Assembly: GCA_034770075.1 (NCBI GenBank)
Contig: CM068386.1
Location: forward strand, 85,905,265 to 85,969,264
DNA from: Aralia elata
Lineage: Eukaryota; Streptophyta; Magnoliopsida; Apiales; Araliaceae
Reading direction: 5' to 3'
Length of the DNA stretch: 64,000 bases
The notes beneath the pieces are model-generated. The model was given only the letters and a program-made list of their open reading frames with translations. It was not told the DNA's origin and did no database searches. Below, one piece after another: positions 13,301 through 25,300 of this stretch (position 1 is the stretch's first letter; every line of letters begins with the position of its first letter). A program made the translations under genes and the position numbers.

Positions 13301-16300
13301 AAAGAAGAAGGTAGTTTGCCCTTTGTGATATTTGACTGACTCGATGTTTCTAGGTAATAGAGACCATCCCGTCTAGGTAATAGAGACCATCCCGTTCTCT
13401 AGCATGTCCAATCATCTTCCCCGAATTCTGGTCCTGAAATACACAATAATTATGATGAAAGATCACACTGCAACATAAATCTTGAGTAAGCTTTTGTATG
13501 GAGACAAGATTTGTGGATAATCTGGGGACATGAAGAACATTTTTTAAAGTCAATGATGGACTTATTTTAACATCTCCTACACCTGCTACAATGGTTAAAG
13601 AACCATCAGCTGTAGATATTTTCTTACTGCTTGGGCAGAGTAAGTATGTGGAAAAGACATTTGGTGAATAGGTCATATGATCAGTAGCTCCTGAATCCAT
13701 GATCCAGGAGCCGACAAAAGGTTTATTCGAGACATTTAATCCAACAGAGGATGGAGACTTACCTGAATACGCCGATGAACAAGTACCTGAAGGTTTGTTA
13801 ATTAGAGATCTCACCCTCTCGACCTCTTTTTGGTTGAGACTGCTCGACTCCTTTGGTGCTGCTTCATTATGTTGTGTTGTAACTTCTGACATCTTCCTCA
13901 AGTCACAAATTACTGACTATCAAGTCAAAATACTAACAGAATTGCAAAGCTGCTTTGATACCAAGAAGATATTTTGGTTTATGCAAAGCTGCTTTGATTC
14001 ACATAATCACTAAGAGAATTGCAAAGTAGCTTTGATACCAAGAAGAGATTTTTGGTTTATACAGGAACAGTGCCTATCTCCGGCAGGAACAGTAATTCCA
14101 ACAGGAACAATAGTTTTTTTTTCTTGAAAATCCAAGATCTCCCAAAAATTAAGAAATTAATGGAAAAACCTTAAGCTCTGATACCATGTTAAAAAGTATT
14201 AATAGAACAAAAGAGGATGAATAGCAATAAACTGCCTTAATATGTATTATAACTTCCATACTCTTTACAAGGGAGAGCATACCACTATTTATAGCATACA
14301 AGGAATTAGAATTGGAAAGCTAGACAACCAAGTGAATCAATGCGGCTGTTAGGTTGCCCATACTTCCACTAACTGCAGCAGTCGACTAACTGCTGCTTCT
14401 TATGCTCCCATGTGTTGTTGATGCTCCACTAAGTACCCATGTGCCCATGTGAGAGAAAACCTCCCATGTGCTGCTGATACTCTACTAAGTACCCATGTGC
14501 CCATGTGAGAGAAAACATGTTTTCCAACACATGGTTTAAAGTATCGGCTGTTACGCAAAAATATTTGCGTCTCGGTTAGGTATTGGTCGGGGTTGAACCG
14601 TAACCTTGACACGAATCACAAAATTAGGAATTATTCATGTAAAGGGTAAGTTTCGGCGAAATTTCGACAACTCGGCGTACCATAGCGGTTTTGGACCAAA
14701 TAAAGGAGAAATCTTGGCGTAAAGGGGAGAAATCATGGCGTAAAGGGAATTATTCATGTAAAAGTAACTTTTAGCGAAATTTTGGCAACTCGGCATAGCA
14801 TATCGGTTTCGGACCAAAGGAAGGAGAAATCACGGCGTAAAGGAGAGAAACGCCACAAAAAAAATCAAATATATTGAAAACTATAAAAGGGAGATGACAA
14901 AAGAGAATGAACCTTTCTCTTTAAATTATATTTGTAGTACCTAGTTAAGTAACTTAGAAAAAGTAAAAAAATATTGTATTTCAAAAGTACTTAATTAAGT
15001 TAAATTGTACTTAAAATATACTTATATAATACCTATTTAAGTATAACTAAAAAAATGTACTTAATATATAATTAGTTAAGCTAAAATGTACTTCAATTAT
15101 AATTGAATTGTACCTATATAGTACCTAGTTAAGTACAACTTGAAAAAATTACACTTAGAATATATTTAGTTAAGTTAAATTGTACTTAAATTATAATTAA
15201 ATTGTACCTATATAGTACCTAGCTAAGTACAACTTGAAAAAATTGCACTTACAATATACTTAGTTAAGTTAAATTGTACTTAAATTCTATAAAACATGTG
15301 TGCTCTGTAGAACAGGTGTGTGCTCAACCATTTGAACTACGACAACATCAATATCAATTTTATTCAAACGTAGAACTGATTAAACATATCTGAGAGATGT
15401 TTGTTTTATCATTTGAAAAATGTTATGTGCAATAAATAGTGTTTTTTTGAACTTTATTGATTCATCTTGCTATTCTTATTATTTAGAATTTTTTTCATAA
15501 CTTTTTTACTTTTTTTGAAGCTCCTAAATAGCTAACGGAGCGTATCACCCGAAACCGATACCGAGTCAAAAAATAACTTTCTGAAACATAAGCCGCTACC
15601 GCGTCTTTGAACCGTGTCCAAAAGCAAAAGTTCTTTATCAGTTTTAATAAAATTCAGATAAAGTTCAGTTTTAAGAATCTGTTGACGTAGAGTGCTCAGC
15701 TTTAGACATAGCACATGTTGACTCAGTGAACATAGCATTACACATGACTAAGAAACACTAAAGAAGAAAATGGCAAGACAAAGAACTTGATTGAATACTT
15801 CATAAATTTCAAGTCACGAAAACCATCTACTAGCAAAATCTATCCACAAATCATGAGCCTAAAGCTCAACAGAAGGTGCAAATTTGTTTAGCAATCTGAA
15901 TTTTAGACATGATGTTCCATGTAACACAGAAAAATAGCAAAAGTAGTGATAATAAAAATAGCAAAACACAACACATAGATACCTGGGTGGGAATTTCATT
16001 AACAGAAGAAATGCCTAGAAGTTGCTGCATGATATCAGGATTGGCAGAGTTCCCAATATAAATTAAACAATCCTCGCCACTCTCCAGAAGATAGATTCCA
16101 TCATCACTCACGTGCTCACTTGAAAGTGGAATGGCAGGAGGAATAAGAGATCCATCCATCTCCTGTCAACCAAGACATAAATAGAAATTGACTAATGAGC
16201 ATATAAATACTAAAATACATCAGAAACAAATAGAATAATTACTTACCTTTGAGTCAAGGTCGTGAATAGTGATCATCCTGGGGTACACCAACGGGATTGC

Positions 16301-19300
16301 CAAAGGAGTAGAGAGAGGGTATACATAACTGATCCAAAATGACCGATCGTCTATACGCCCATCAGTTCGCAGTCCAGTACTTTTAATCAAAGCTGAAAAG
16401 CAAAAGCATGAAACTCAACTCACATACAGTATCTTCAGAAATAGCAGCTGACATACTCTTTTCAAGAGGTATCTCAAACCTTTGAGTTTAAGAAAATTAC
16501 AATACACAGTAACTCAAACATCTGTAAAATGACAGGGACTTCCACCAAGTCCAATACTGTTAACAGATTCATAGATGTTCTATCTTATCCCTAATTTTTT
16601 AACGAATACTCCATCCAATTTATAAAACAAAAAAAAACAAAAAGTTGATTTTTTTTGGCAGTCATTGCTGGATATTAAGACATTTCAAACCATATTTATA
16701 CATTATTTTTAATGTATCTTATGTATAATAGAAAATATAACATACAAACTTTACAAAGATGTTAAGAAGATAAAGAAACATAAAAATATACAATGGATAC
16801 ATATACTTTTGACAAGTTCTAAAATCCATTGCAAAAAGTGCTTAAAAAATAGTATTCTAAAATGGAACAGAATGAGATTGCCATTCACCCGTAATCTAAA
16901 ACTATTAAACAAACTATTACTCTCTCCATCCAAGTTTACTTGTCCTAATTTCCTTTTTGGTTAGTCCAAATCTATTTGTCATCTTTCCTTTTTAATACTA
17001 TTTTTGACCTTATTTTTCCAATACTACCCTCATTCTTTAAAAAAAATCATTGAAAACAACATGACATACATTGGAAAAAATAGCACTATTAACTATGACA
17101 TTGGAAGCACAATCACACTCCTTTTTTCCTCTCTCTCTCCCCCCTCTATTTTATTATTCCAATAAAGAGTTAGGAGATTAATTAAAACAAAAAAATATGA
17201 TAATAGAGTAGTTAAGACAGGTAATTTGGAAATAAAAAAAAATCTTAATAGGCATGCTTTCAAACTAGGACATAAAATTGGACAGAGGAGTATTATACTC
17301 GTTTTCATTTTTGTCGTCTTCCGTGTGTGATACCAACATACTTGCAAGGGATTAAATTTGACTGGCACATAGTTTAAGGACGGTAATGTTTGACCAAAAT
17401 TAACGCTTTACTTCCCATTATTGCACATTGTGATAAAGAGGACTTTTAATCAGAAATATGGTAGAATCCACTTAGTTTTATGTGAAGAGATGTCAACTAA
17501 TCGAATACACTGTATATCATTCACATCTTCTGGATTGACCCATAATCGAAACCAAATCACTAATTTAGTAGAGGGCGGATATCTAGATGTAAATATGAGT
17601 CCTCAATATGGCGGAATGATGATCAAGTGTGTTTGTAGATGACAGACCGACACAGAATGTGGCTCAGTCTTAATTGTTACACAGAATATTGTTTCAATAT
17701 GTATTGGAAATTGATAAAGCAATAAAAAGAGCAAGTGAAGAACTCTTAGACTCATTGTATATTGCTTAGATGATGAATTTTAAGCACAAGAACAATTACA
17801 CACCAACTCTCTGTCAAACAATATAAATAGACAGGAATAAACTTACTAACTACAAATCAACAGGCTGGCTACCTTGACCCCCCACAATGATTTCAGACCT
17901 GAACCGGTCATTAAACGGGAATAGTTATCGGGTGGATGGGTCATTAGTTGAACTAGTGGTTAAACCGTTATTATACAGTGATGTCATAATTACGTATTAT
18001 ATATTAAATATACCTATAATTATTCAAATTTCGATATAATACTTCCTCCGTTTTAAAATACAAAAACAGTTTTCACTTTATAAGTTAATTTGAGATATTT
18101 TAAAATTTCAAGCTAATATTACTTCACTTAATTTTAGACATTGTAAAAGTACTACTAGTTACATGATTTGTTATTTTCAAAAATTAAATGAATCACATCA
18201 ATTTTGAATTCAAAAATATATTAAATAACTTTATATAATTTAATCTTATATTTCAGAACATAACATATATATATATACACACACACACACATAAATAGTA
18301 ATATATATTAATGTTTCATAAATAAAAATATCCAACACCAACACCATTATTATTATTGTTGTTGTTTTCGTCGTCACCACCTTTGTCCTTACTATTTCTT
18401 ATTTTAGATTCATAAATTTCAATCCATATAAGATAGCTTGATAAAATTTTGTTAACAGGTATTATTGGTATTATTTTTCCATGTATTAGGGAAACAGGTT
18501 TCCCTGTTTCCCTCTCCATAATTTCCTCTCCCTGTTCCATGTAATGTGTTAATACTTTATCTTGTATATAAATGTAGTTACTATCAATGAAATCAAATAA
18601 GAAAGAGTACATATTATTTCTAGCTTTCTTCATGGTATCAGAGCTTACTGCCTTAACCATTTTCAGCAGTTGAATTTTTTTCCTTTTTCCTTCCTTCCGC
18701 GTCGCTGCTGTTCATACAATCCATCAGAAAGCTAGTCCAATAATTATATATTGAGAAATTGACATCATATTTGGGATACCTATTGCCGGGCGACCACGTC
18801 GGAGCTTTTAATTTTCCGACCCACCGCCGCACGCGCCGCACGCGCCGACCAGTCGCCGGAGCTCCGACGCCACGCGCCAGCGCGTGAGCCAGTTTCCGAC
18901 ACCCTTTTCCGGCGCGGCTTCTCCCACTCTGGTCGACTCTTCCTCCTCTTTCCATCCACAGTGGTCTCCCAGAGAAAATATCAGGTTTGCTTGGATTTGG
19001 CTTAATTTTTGGTTCGGTTGGTTTGTTTTTCTTCACTAATTATCACTTGCGGCTTGTTGGCTTGAACCCTCGTACTGTTTGGCCTATATATTAGGTCACC
19101 ATTGCTGTTTGGCCTATATCTATTTGGCTTGTTTTGTATTATCGAGTATTGTTTGGCCTATATATACATACTGCTGCTATTCGTACTGTTTGGCCTATTC
19201 TGCTGCTATTCGTACTGTTTGACACCAAAGAGGCTTGTTTTATCAGTGTTAAGCTAGTATTGTTTAACCCCTTGTACTGTTTGGGAGCCTGTATATTATC

Positions 19301-22300
19301 CTTGTTGTTAAGTTCCTTGGATAAATTGTTGCTCCTATTATATCACCATGGCAGAATCTGGTCCTATTATCGAAACCAATAAGGGACAGATGATTAGAAA
19401 TCATCATCTCAATTCCGCTTTGGTTCTTAGTCCATTTAAATTGGATGGAAACAATTATCTTGCCTGGTCCCAAGCATGTCGTATGTCAATTGAAGCAAAC
19501 CGAATGCAGCACTTTATCACTGGTACAAACACAATGCCTGTACAAGCAGGTACAGCTCAAGAAGAATGGAAATCTGATAACTCCATGGTAAAAACAAAGT
19601 TCGAGTTGCTGATGGCTCCTTGTCTTCTATCTCCGGGAGTGGTTACTAAAGGTATGAATCCTAATCCTATTTGTTCTTCTGATGATACTGACATTCCTAT
19701 TGCTCTTAGAAAAGGTGTCAGGTCTTGTACACAACACCCTATCTCGAATTTTGTTTCATATGATAAATTATTTGCATCCTACCATTTCCTTTGTTTCTTC
19801 CTTGTCCTCTATATCTATTCCTCAGGGGTGAAAAGAAGCAATTAGCAACGAGAAATGGAAACATTCTATGATAGGAATGCCCTGAAAAAGAATGATACTT
19901 GGGAACTAGTTACTCTTCCTTATGGGAAAATACCAGTTGGTTGCAAATGGGTATATAAAGTGAAACAAAAGACAGATGGGACAGTTGAAAGACTCAAAGC
20001 CAGGCTAGTTGCAAAAGGGTACACTCAGACTCACGAGATTGATTACCAAGAGACTTTTGCTCCCGTGGCGAAGATGAACTCTGTTCGTACCATAATCTCA
20101 TGTGCAGCAAACTTTGGCTGGGATATTCAGCAATTGGATGTGAAAAATGCATTTCTTCATGGTGACCTGGAAGAAGAGGTATACATGGAAATACCCTCTG
20201 GTTTTGCCTCATCTGTCACCAAGGGTAAGGTTTGTAGACTGCGAAAGGCTTTATACGGATTGAAGCAATCTCCCCGAGCCTGGTTTGGTAAATTCCACAA
20301 AGCAATGATAAAACTTGGGTACAAGCAGAGTCGAGCAGATCACACTCTATTTGTCAAACAAATAAATGGTAAGACTGTCATTCTTATTGTTTATGTTGAT
20401 GATATTGTAGTGACAGGGGATAATAAAGAAGAGATAGTTAACCTCAAGGCAAGCCTGGCTAAAGAATTTGAAATCAAAGATCTGGGCACCTTGAAATATT
20501 TCCTTGGTATTGAAGTTGCAAGATCTTCCAGTGGAATTTTTCTATCTCAACGGAAGTATGTTCTTGATCTCTTAGCAGAAACTGGCATGCTAGGATGTAA
20601 ACCTGTTGATTCTCCTATTGAAGTTAATCATCATCTAGAAGGAGGCACAGGACCTACGGTTGATAGAGAAAGATATCAACGTCTAGTGGGACGACTAATA
20701 TACCTGTCTCATACTACACCCGATATATCTTATGTTGTGGGTATAGTTAGTCAATTTATGCATGATCCTCAACAATGTCACATGGAAACCGTTTACAGAA
20801 TTTTGAGGTATCTCAAGTCTGGTCCTGGAAAAGGTTTATTGTTTGCACCAAATGGTCATATGAAAGTCGAAGCTTTTTCCGACTCAGATTGGGCTGGTTC
20901 TATAGAGGATCGTCAATCTACATCAGGCTACTGCTCATTTGTTGGAGGTAACCTTGTTACTTAGCGTAGTAAAAAACAGTCCGTGGTGACAAGATCTAGT
21001 GCTGAGGCTAAATATCGTGCTATCGCCTTGGGTATATGTGAATTAATGTGGCTTCGAACTTTGTTAGAAGATTTGGGTGTTACAACTAAAGAGCCTATGC
21101 AGTTATTTTGTGATAATAAGGCAGCCATTAGTATTGCAAACGACCCAGTACAACACGATAGAACGAAGCACATTGAGATTGACAGACACTTCATCAAAGA
21201 AAAGTTAACCAGTGGTCTTATTTGTTTACCTTTTGTAAAAACAGATCATCAGTTAGCTGATATTTTGACTAAGGGGCTTAGTGGTAAGATGTTTCATCCA
21301 TTGTGTTTCAAGTTGGGTATGAGAGATATCTATACACCAACTTGAGGGGAGTGTTAACAGGTATTATTGGTATTATTTTTCCATGTATTAGGGAAACAGC
21401 TGTTTCCCTCTCCATAATTTCCTCTCCCTGTTCCATGTAGTGTGTTAATACTTTATCTTGTATATAAATGTAGTTACTATCAATGAAATCAAATAAGAAA
21501 GAGTACATATTATTTCTAGCTTTCTTCAAATTTTATTAAAAAAAACAAAGAAAAAGGTAGACTCAAAATCACATACACAAGTACTTTAGATCAACGTTGT
21601 AAGACCCAAACCGAACCGGCTGGTCGTACCAGTTAAACTGCGAACCGGTCAGCAAAATGGTCCAGTCAGCCCCACTAAATCGGAAGTGTCAAGAAACCGC
21701 TAAGAACCATTGATCCAGTGGTTAGACCGCCTGAACCGGAGCACCGGTTACCGATTACCGGTCGGCCATTTTAACTGGTTTGCAACTATACCAAGAAAAA
21801 TAATTCATGAGAAAAACTACTTTTGAATTCAACGATCATATGTGTGAGAGTTACTACTTTGCTTTGCTTGATTTATTTGCGGATGTGAGAAAAATTATAG
21901 ATTTTAAGAGAGGAGTAACTTTCCGATCATTACGAAGATAGAAGGAGACGTCGGACTTGAGAAAGTGAGCTTGGAAAGTGAAAATATGAGAGAGAATTTT
22001 TAATGATTGTGAGCAGTAATTAGAAAGATTTTGGATAAGTAAATAGTGGGCTACACTTACACACCAACTTGGCACAAGTATCTATGTGCTTCGTCTTTTT
22101 CTAGTCTAGTGTAGTCCTATTTTCAACTAATATTGTATTAACAATTGGACTATAATAGTCCTATTTACTATGAATACAGATTTTAAAAGTTTTAAATTCA
22201 TGAGTAAATAATTGCACTATTATTATCACTTATACATTAAATTTACTTTGTAAAACTAATACATATCAAATAAACTTATAATACTTATTAATATATTTAA

Positions 22301-25300
22301 TTATTAAATACATACTTATTTAAAATGACGCTCTCTCCATTTCAAAATATAAAAATGCAACTCGTATTATATTTTGAAATAAAAGTAGTATATAATAATT
22401 ATTTAATACAGTTTATAATATTTATTTATTCATGTACTATATAATTATGATGTCACTAGTTCAATAATGGTTCCGCCCATTAACTATTTTGGTTTGATGA
22501 CCGGTCCGTGTCGGAAAACTATAAATTATCCAATGAATGTGTTTCCTAGCCAGTCACCACCCATTTACTCCTAAAGATAAAGTTTAAATTTTAAAAGGGT
22601 TAGGCCTCACGTGACTCATCTCTAACCTTCTGACTTCTTCTCCTCTTCTCCAATTATTTCTCATCTCATCTCAGTCTCTGTCTCACAAAGAATATCACGT
22701 TTGGGGATTTCAAGCAAATTAAGAAAGTCCAGTTTTACTACTGTACAATATCAATTTTCTAATAATACCCTCAGGATAACAGACATATATACTTTGAGCT
22801 GCACTAAGAAACATACCAAGTGTGTATAGAGGTAACAGTTTAAGAGCCTCTGGAAGAATAAGTTGTCCAGCTGACGACACTGTAGCACAAAACTTGCGGT
22901 ATGAATGCAGAATGCTTATGCAAAGGGTTGTCACTTGCTCCCTTATTTGCAACAGTGGACTGGAAGGAATTTCATTTGCCGCTACAAAGAGGAAAAAGAG
23001 AATAGTAATAATTTGTATCCTTCCAATGAAAAAATATAGAAGTGTGCAATTTAAGGCTTATAGAAGACAGACTACTATTAGCTGAGTAAAACAGCCATGA
23101 TAACAAAGGGGGATAAAAGGTAAAAAGAGAAAAGAAAAAAATCATAAGCGTGTCCTGAGGAATTGCCTTATGTTTAATATTACAGATGTAAATGAGGAAA
23201 TACTATCGATTTAGTCCAAAATGGAGGCACCAAGTTCATTAAAAAGCAAGAGAAATTAACTAACACAGAACCAACTACCTTGCTTCAAGAAACAGGCAAA
23301 CTGGGTATCCAAGTCTGCTGAACGGAACAAATTACTCAGCATGGTGGTGCATGGCAGAGACAAGGTAGAAACTCGTATTCTTCTTTGGCCATACACAGTA
23401 GTGTAGAGAAGAGCGCACTGCACAACCCAAAATGGATAATTTGATTTAAAAGCTGAAAGTAGCTATTTTCTTAGACTTATTTGAAAATATCATAAACAAA
23501 ACAGAGTGCAAAAAGACAAATAACCTGAAAGGCACATTCGGCGCCATCCTGCAATTTTTCATCATGTTTTAGTGTTACCATTATTGTTTTATCACAGTCG
23601 ATCTGCACAAGGGAAGGCTGAATCAGAATTGAAACAAGATCATACCACAAAATTACAAAAGATTCTTATAGACCCTAAATCATGCATAAATCCACCAGGA
23701 CTAAAAAGGAAACATGCATAAGAAGACAGCTGACAAAATAAATCTATAAGTAAAGCTTGCTCTAGACTTAAAAAATTAAAGTTATGTGCACCTACTGAAG
23801 GTTATTAATTTGAGCAATCATATCAACTGAACAAAACAAATTATTTTGTAGAAATCATGTGTACTCCAGATTAAATCATATAAAATAAAAATGTCCCAAT
23901 TATGGTCCACCAAATGCTACACAACCAACACTGCGCACAGTTAACAATTTCATGATTTAAATGAAGAAAACCCATGAGCACATTAGAGCGTTTCCACTTT
24001 GTTATGGCAAAATAAGAGATCAAAAATGTGCAACATTAAAGACGTGGAGGTGCATAAATAAGCTTAAATTGGACATAGAGATAGAGAGAAAGAGACCGCT
24101 GGTAGGTCCACATCTGTCGGAATGCGTTTACAAAAGTTTCCAGAATATTCTTGAACTTGAAGGCCCTACAAGAGGAAGGAATATTTTTATAAATCATGCA
24201 ATCATTTTCTTCCCATTAGCATTCATAAAACGATGACGCTAACATATATAACCCGAAAATGAGGTTGTCTTTTTTTTTTTTTTTTTTTTGCCGGAAGAGG
24301 GGTGGGGAAGGAGACAAATCAGTGTGAAATTCACCTGGCTGGATCTAACTCGCATAACTGCCTCAAAACCTTGGGGCCTTGTGATGTTCCATCGTAGATC
24401 GTTGTAAAGCTTAGCAGAGTCAGAAACAGCAGAGAAAGGGTAATAATAATACACCTGGAAGAAAGCGTAAAATTTATGGTCCAAGCCTCGAAAAATTACT
24501 TAATGAAGGAAACCAGTAAGTAAAAGAGAGCAGCCATAAGTAATAGCTAGAAGCAAAGAAAAGAACAGTAGGAAAAATACCATATATACATACTTCTTTT
24601 GATAAGTCAAATATGAAACATATATACAAGATGTGGAGATATATTTTCATTGTCGAATAATAAGATACCAACTGGGGATACATACATACCAAGTATATCA
24701 CTTTCCTTTTAACCAACTAGTATACTTTCTATGTTACATCAAGAACTTGGCAATCAGTTTAACAAATTACATAACCTTAATCTTAGTAGGCACAAATAGA
24801 AGACAAAAGTAAGTTAACAGTAAGCATATTACAAGCATCACAAAAACATTCGACCAGTTGATTAACTGAAAACTCTTCAGCAAAAACATGAAGGCAGCAA
24901 ATAGCACAAAACAAGAAGAAACTAATGCCCAGTTACCCAAAAACAAAATGGGGTTTAAGATGTCTACAATGTCAAAAGAAAGAAATAGACAGCAGAATAC
25001 AGCGCCATAAAAGAAATAACTAGCAAATACTATGAATTTATAACGAGCATAACCATATTTACAATGGAACACTATATACTGCTTAATCAAAATTCCTCCC
25101 AACTGCTCAGTATACACATCATTCCCAATTTGGCTGTTCTGCTGTCCACATCATAGACATTAAATACAAAGTATTCTCTACAACATGAGAACTTGAGTTT
25201 CACACGTCTACTGGTGGACCTTACTTAGACTACTAAAAATGCAGGAATATGCTTTTCATAAATGAACTGGAAGACAACTAGGAACAATTAACCCACTTGA

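Larger units (their letters stand above)
7796..14529 (-). mobile_element. Ty1/copia element, gag-deleted, carrying a nested solo LTR
   Basis: Two 343-bp LTRs bound the element. The right one is 14187-14529. The left one is 7796-7802 plus 10017-10352, split by the solo LTR. Target duplication CATGG is at 7791-7795 and 14530-14534. On the minus strand the LTR starts TGTTGGAAAACATG and ends TTTTTAACA. The primer site TGGTATCAGAGC (14186-14175) matches initiator Met-tRNA. The polypurine tract CTTGAGGGGGAG abuts the left LTR. I count about three LTR differences by eye, so the insertion is fairly young. It lies in the same sense as SEC24. Confidence 0.92.
7791..15616. mobile_element. hAT-like element in SEC24 intron 22, split by a copia element
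   Basis: Identical 8-bp flanks TCCAAAAG at 7783-7790 and 15617-15624 mark the target duplication. The left end CATGGTTTAAAGTATCGG (CATGG at 7791-7795, then resuming at 14530) pairs with the right end read on the other strand, CACGGTTCAAAGACGCGG. Without the insert the element is 1087 bp (14530-15616), with no coding capacity. Interior sequence has several GTATCGG/GGTATTGG and ATCGGCGTAAAG-like words and AT-rich repeats (about 14940-15290). An 8-bp duplication with short imperfect inverted ends points to the hAT superfamily. Confidence 0.8.
18450..21528 (+). mobile_element. Young internally deleted Ty1/copia element in SEC24 intron 20
   Basis: LTRs are 18450-18632 (183 bp) and 21352-21528 (177 bp), starting TGTTAACAGG and ending CTTTCTTCA. 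Target duplication AATTT is at 18445-18449 and 21529-21533. The primer site TGGTATCAGAGC is at 18633-18644 and the polypurine tract CTTGAGGGGAG ends at 21351. The LTRs differ by one small indel region near GGAAACAG and one substitution that I can see, so insertion was recent. It lies opposite to SEC24. The internal 2.7 kb lacks most of gag plus protease and integrase. Confidence 0.92.
17885..22530. mobile_element. AACCGG-rich hAT-like element hosting the second copia element (limits approximate)
   Basis: The left part (about 17890-17995) and the reverse complement of the right part (about 22435-22525) share a series of words: GACCGGTCAT(C/T)AAAC, AATAG, AACTAGTG, GATGTCATAATTA. They are therefore inverted ends of one element. 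A shorter AACCGG-dense block with its own inverted ends sits at about 21597-21790. No convincing target duplication was found, so the exact termini are open. Confidence 0.5.
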
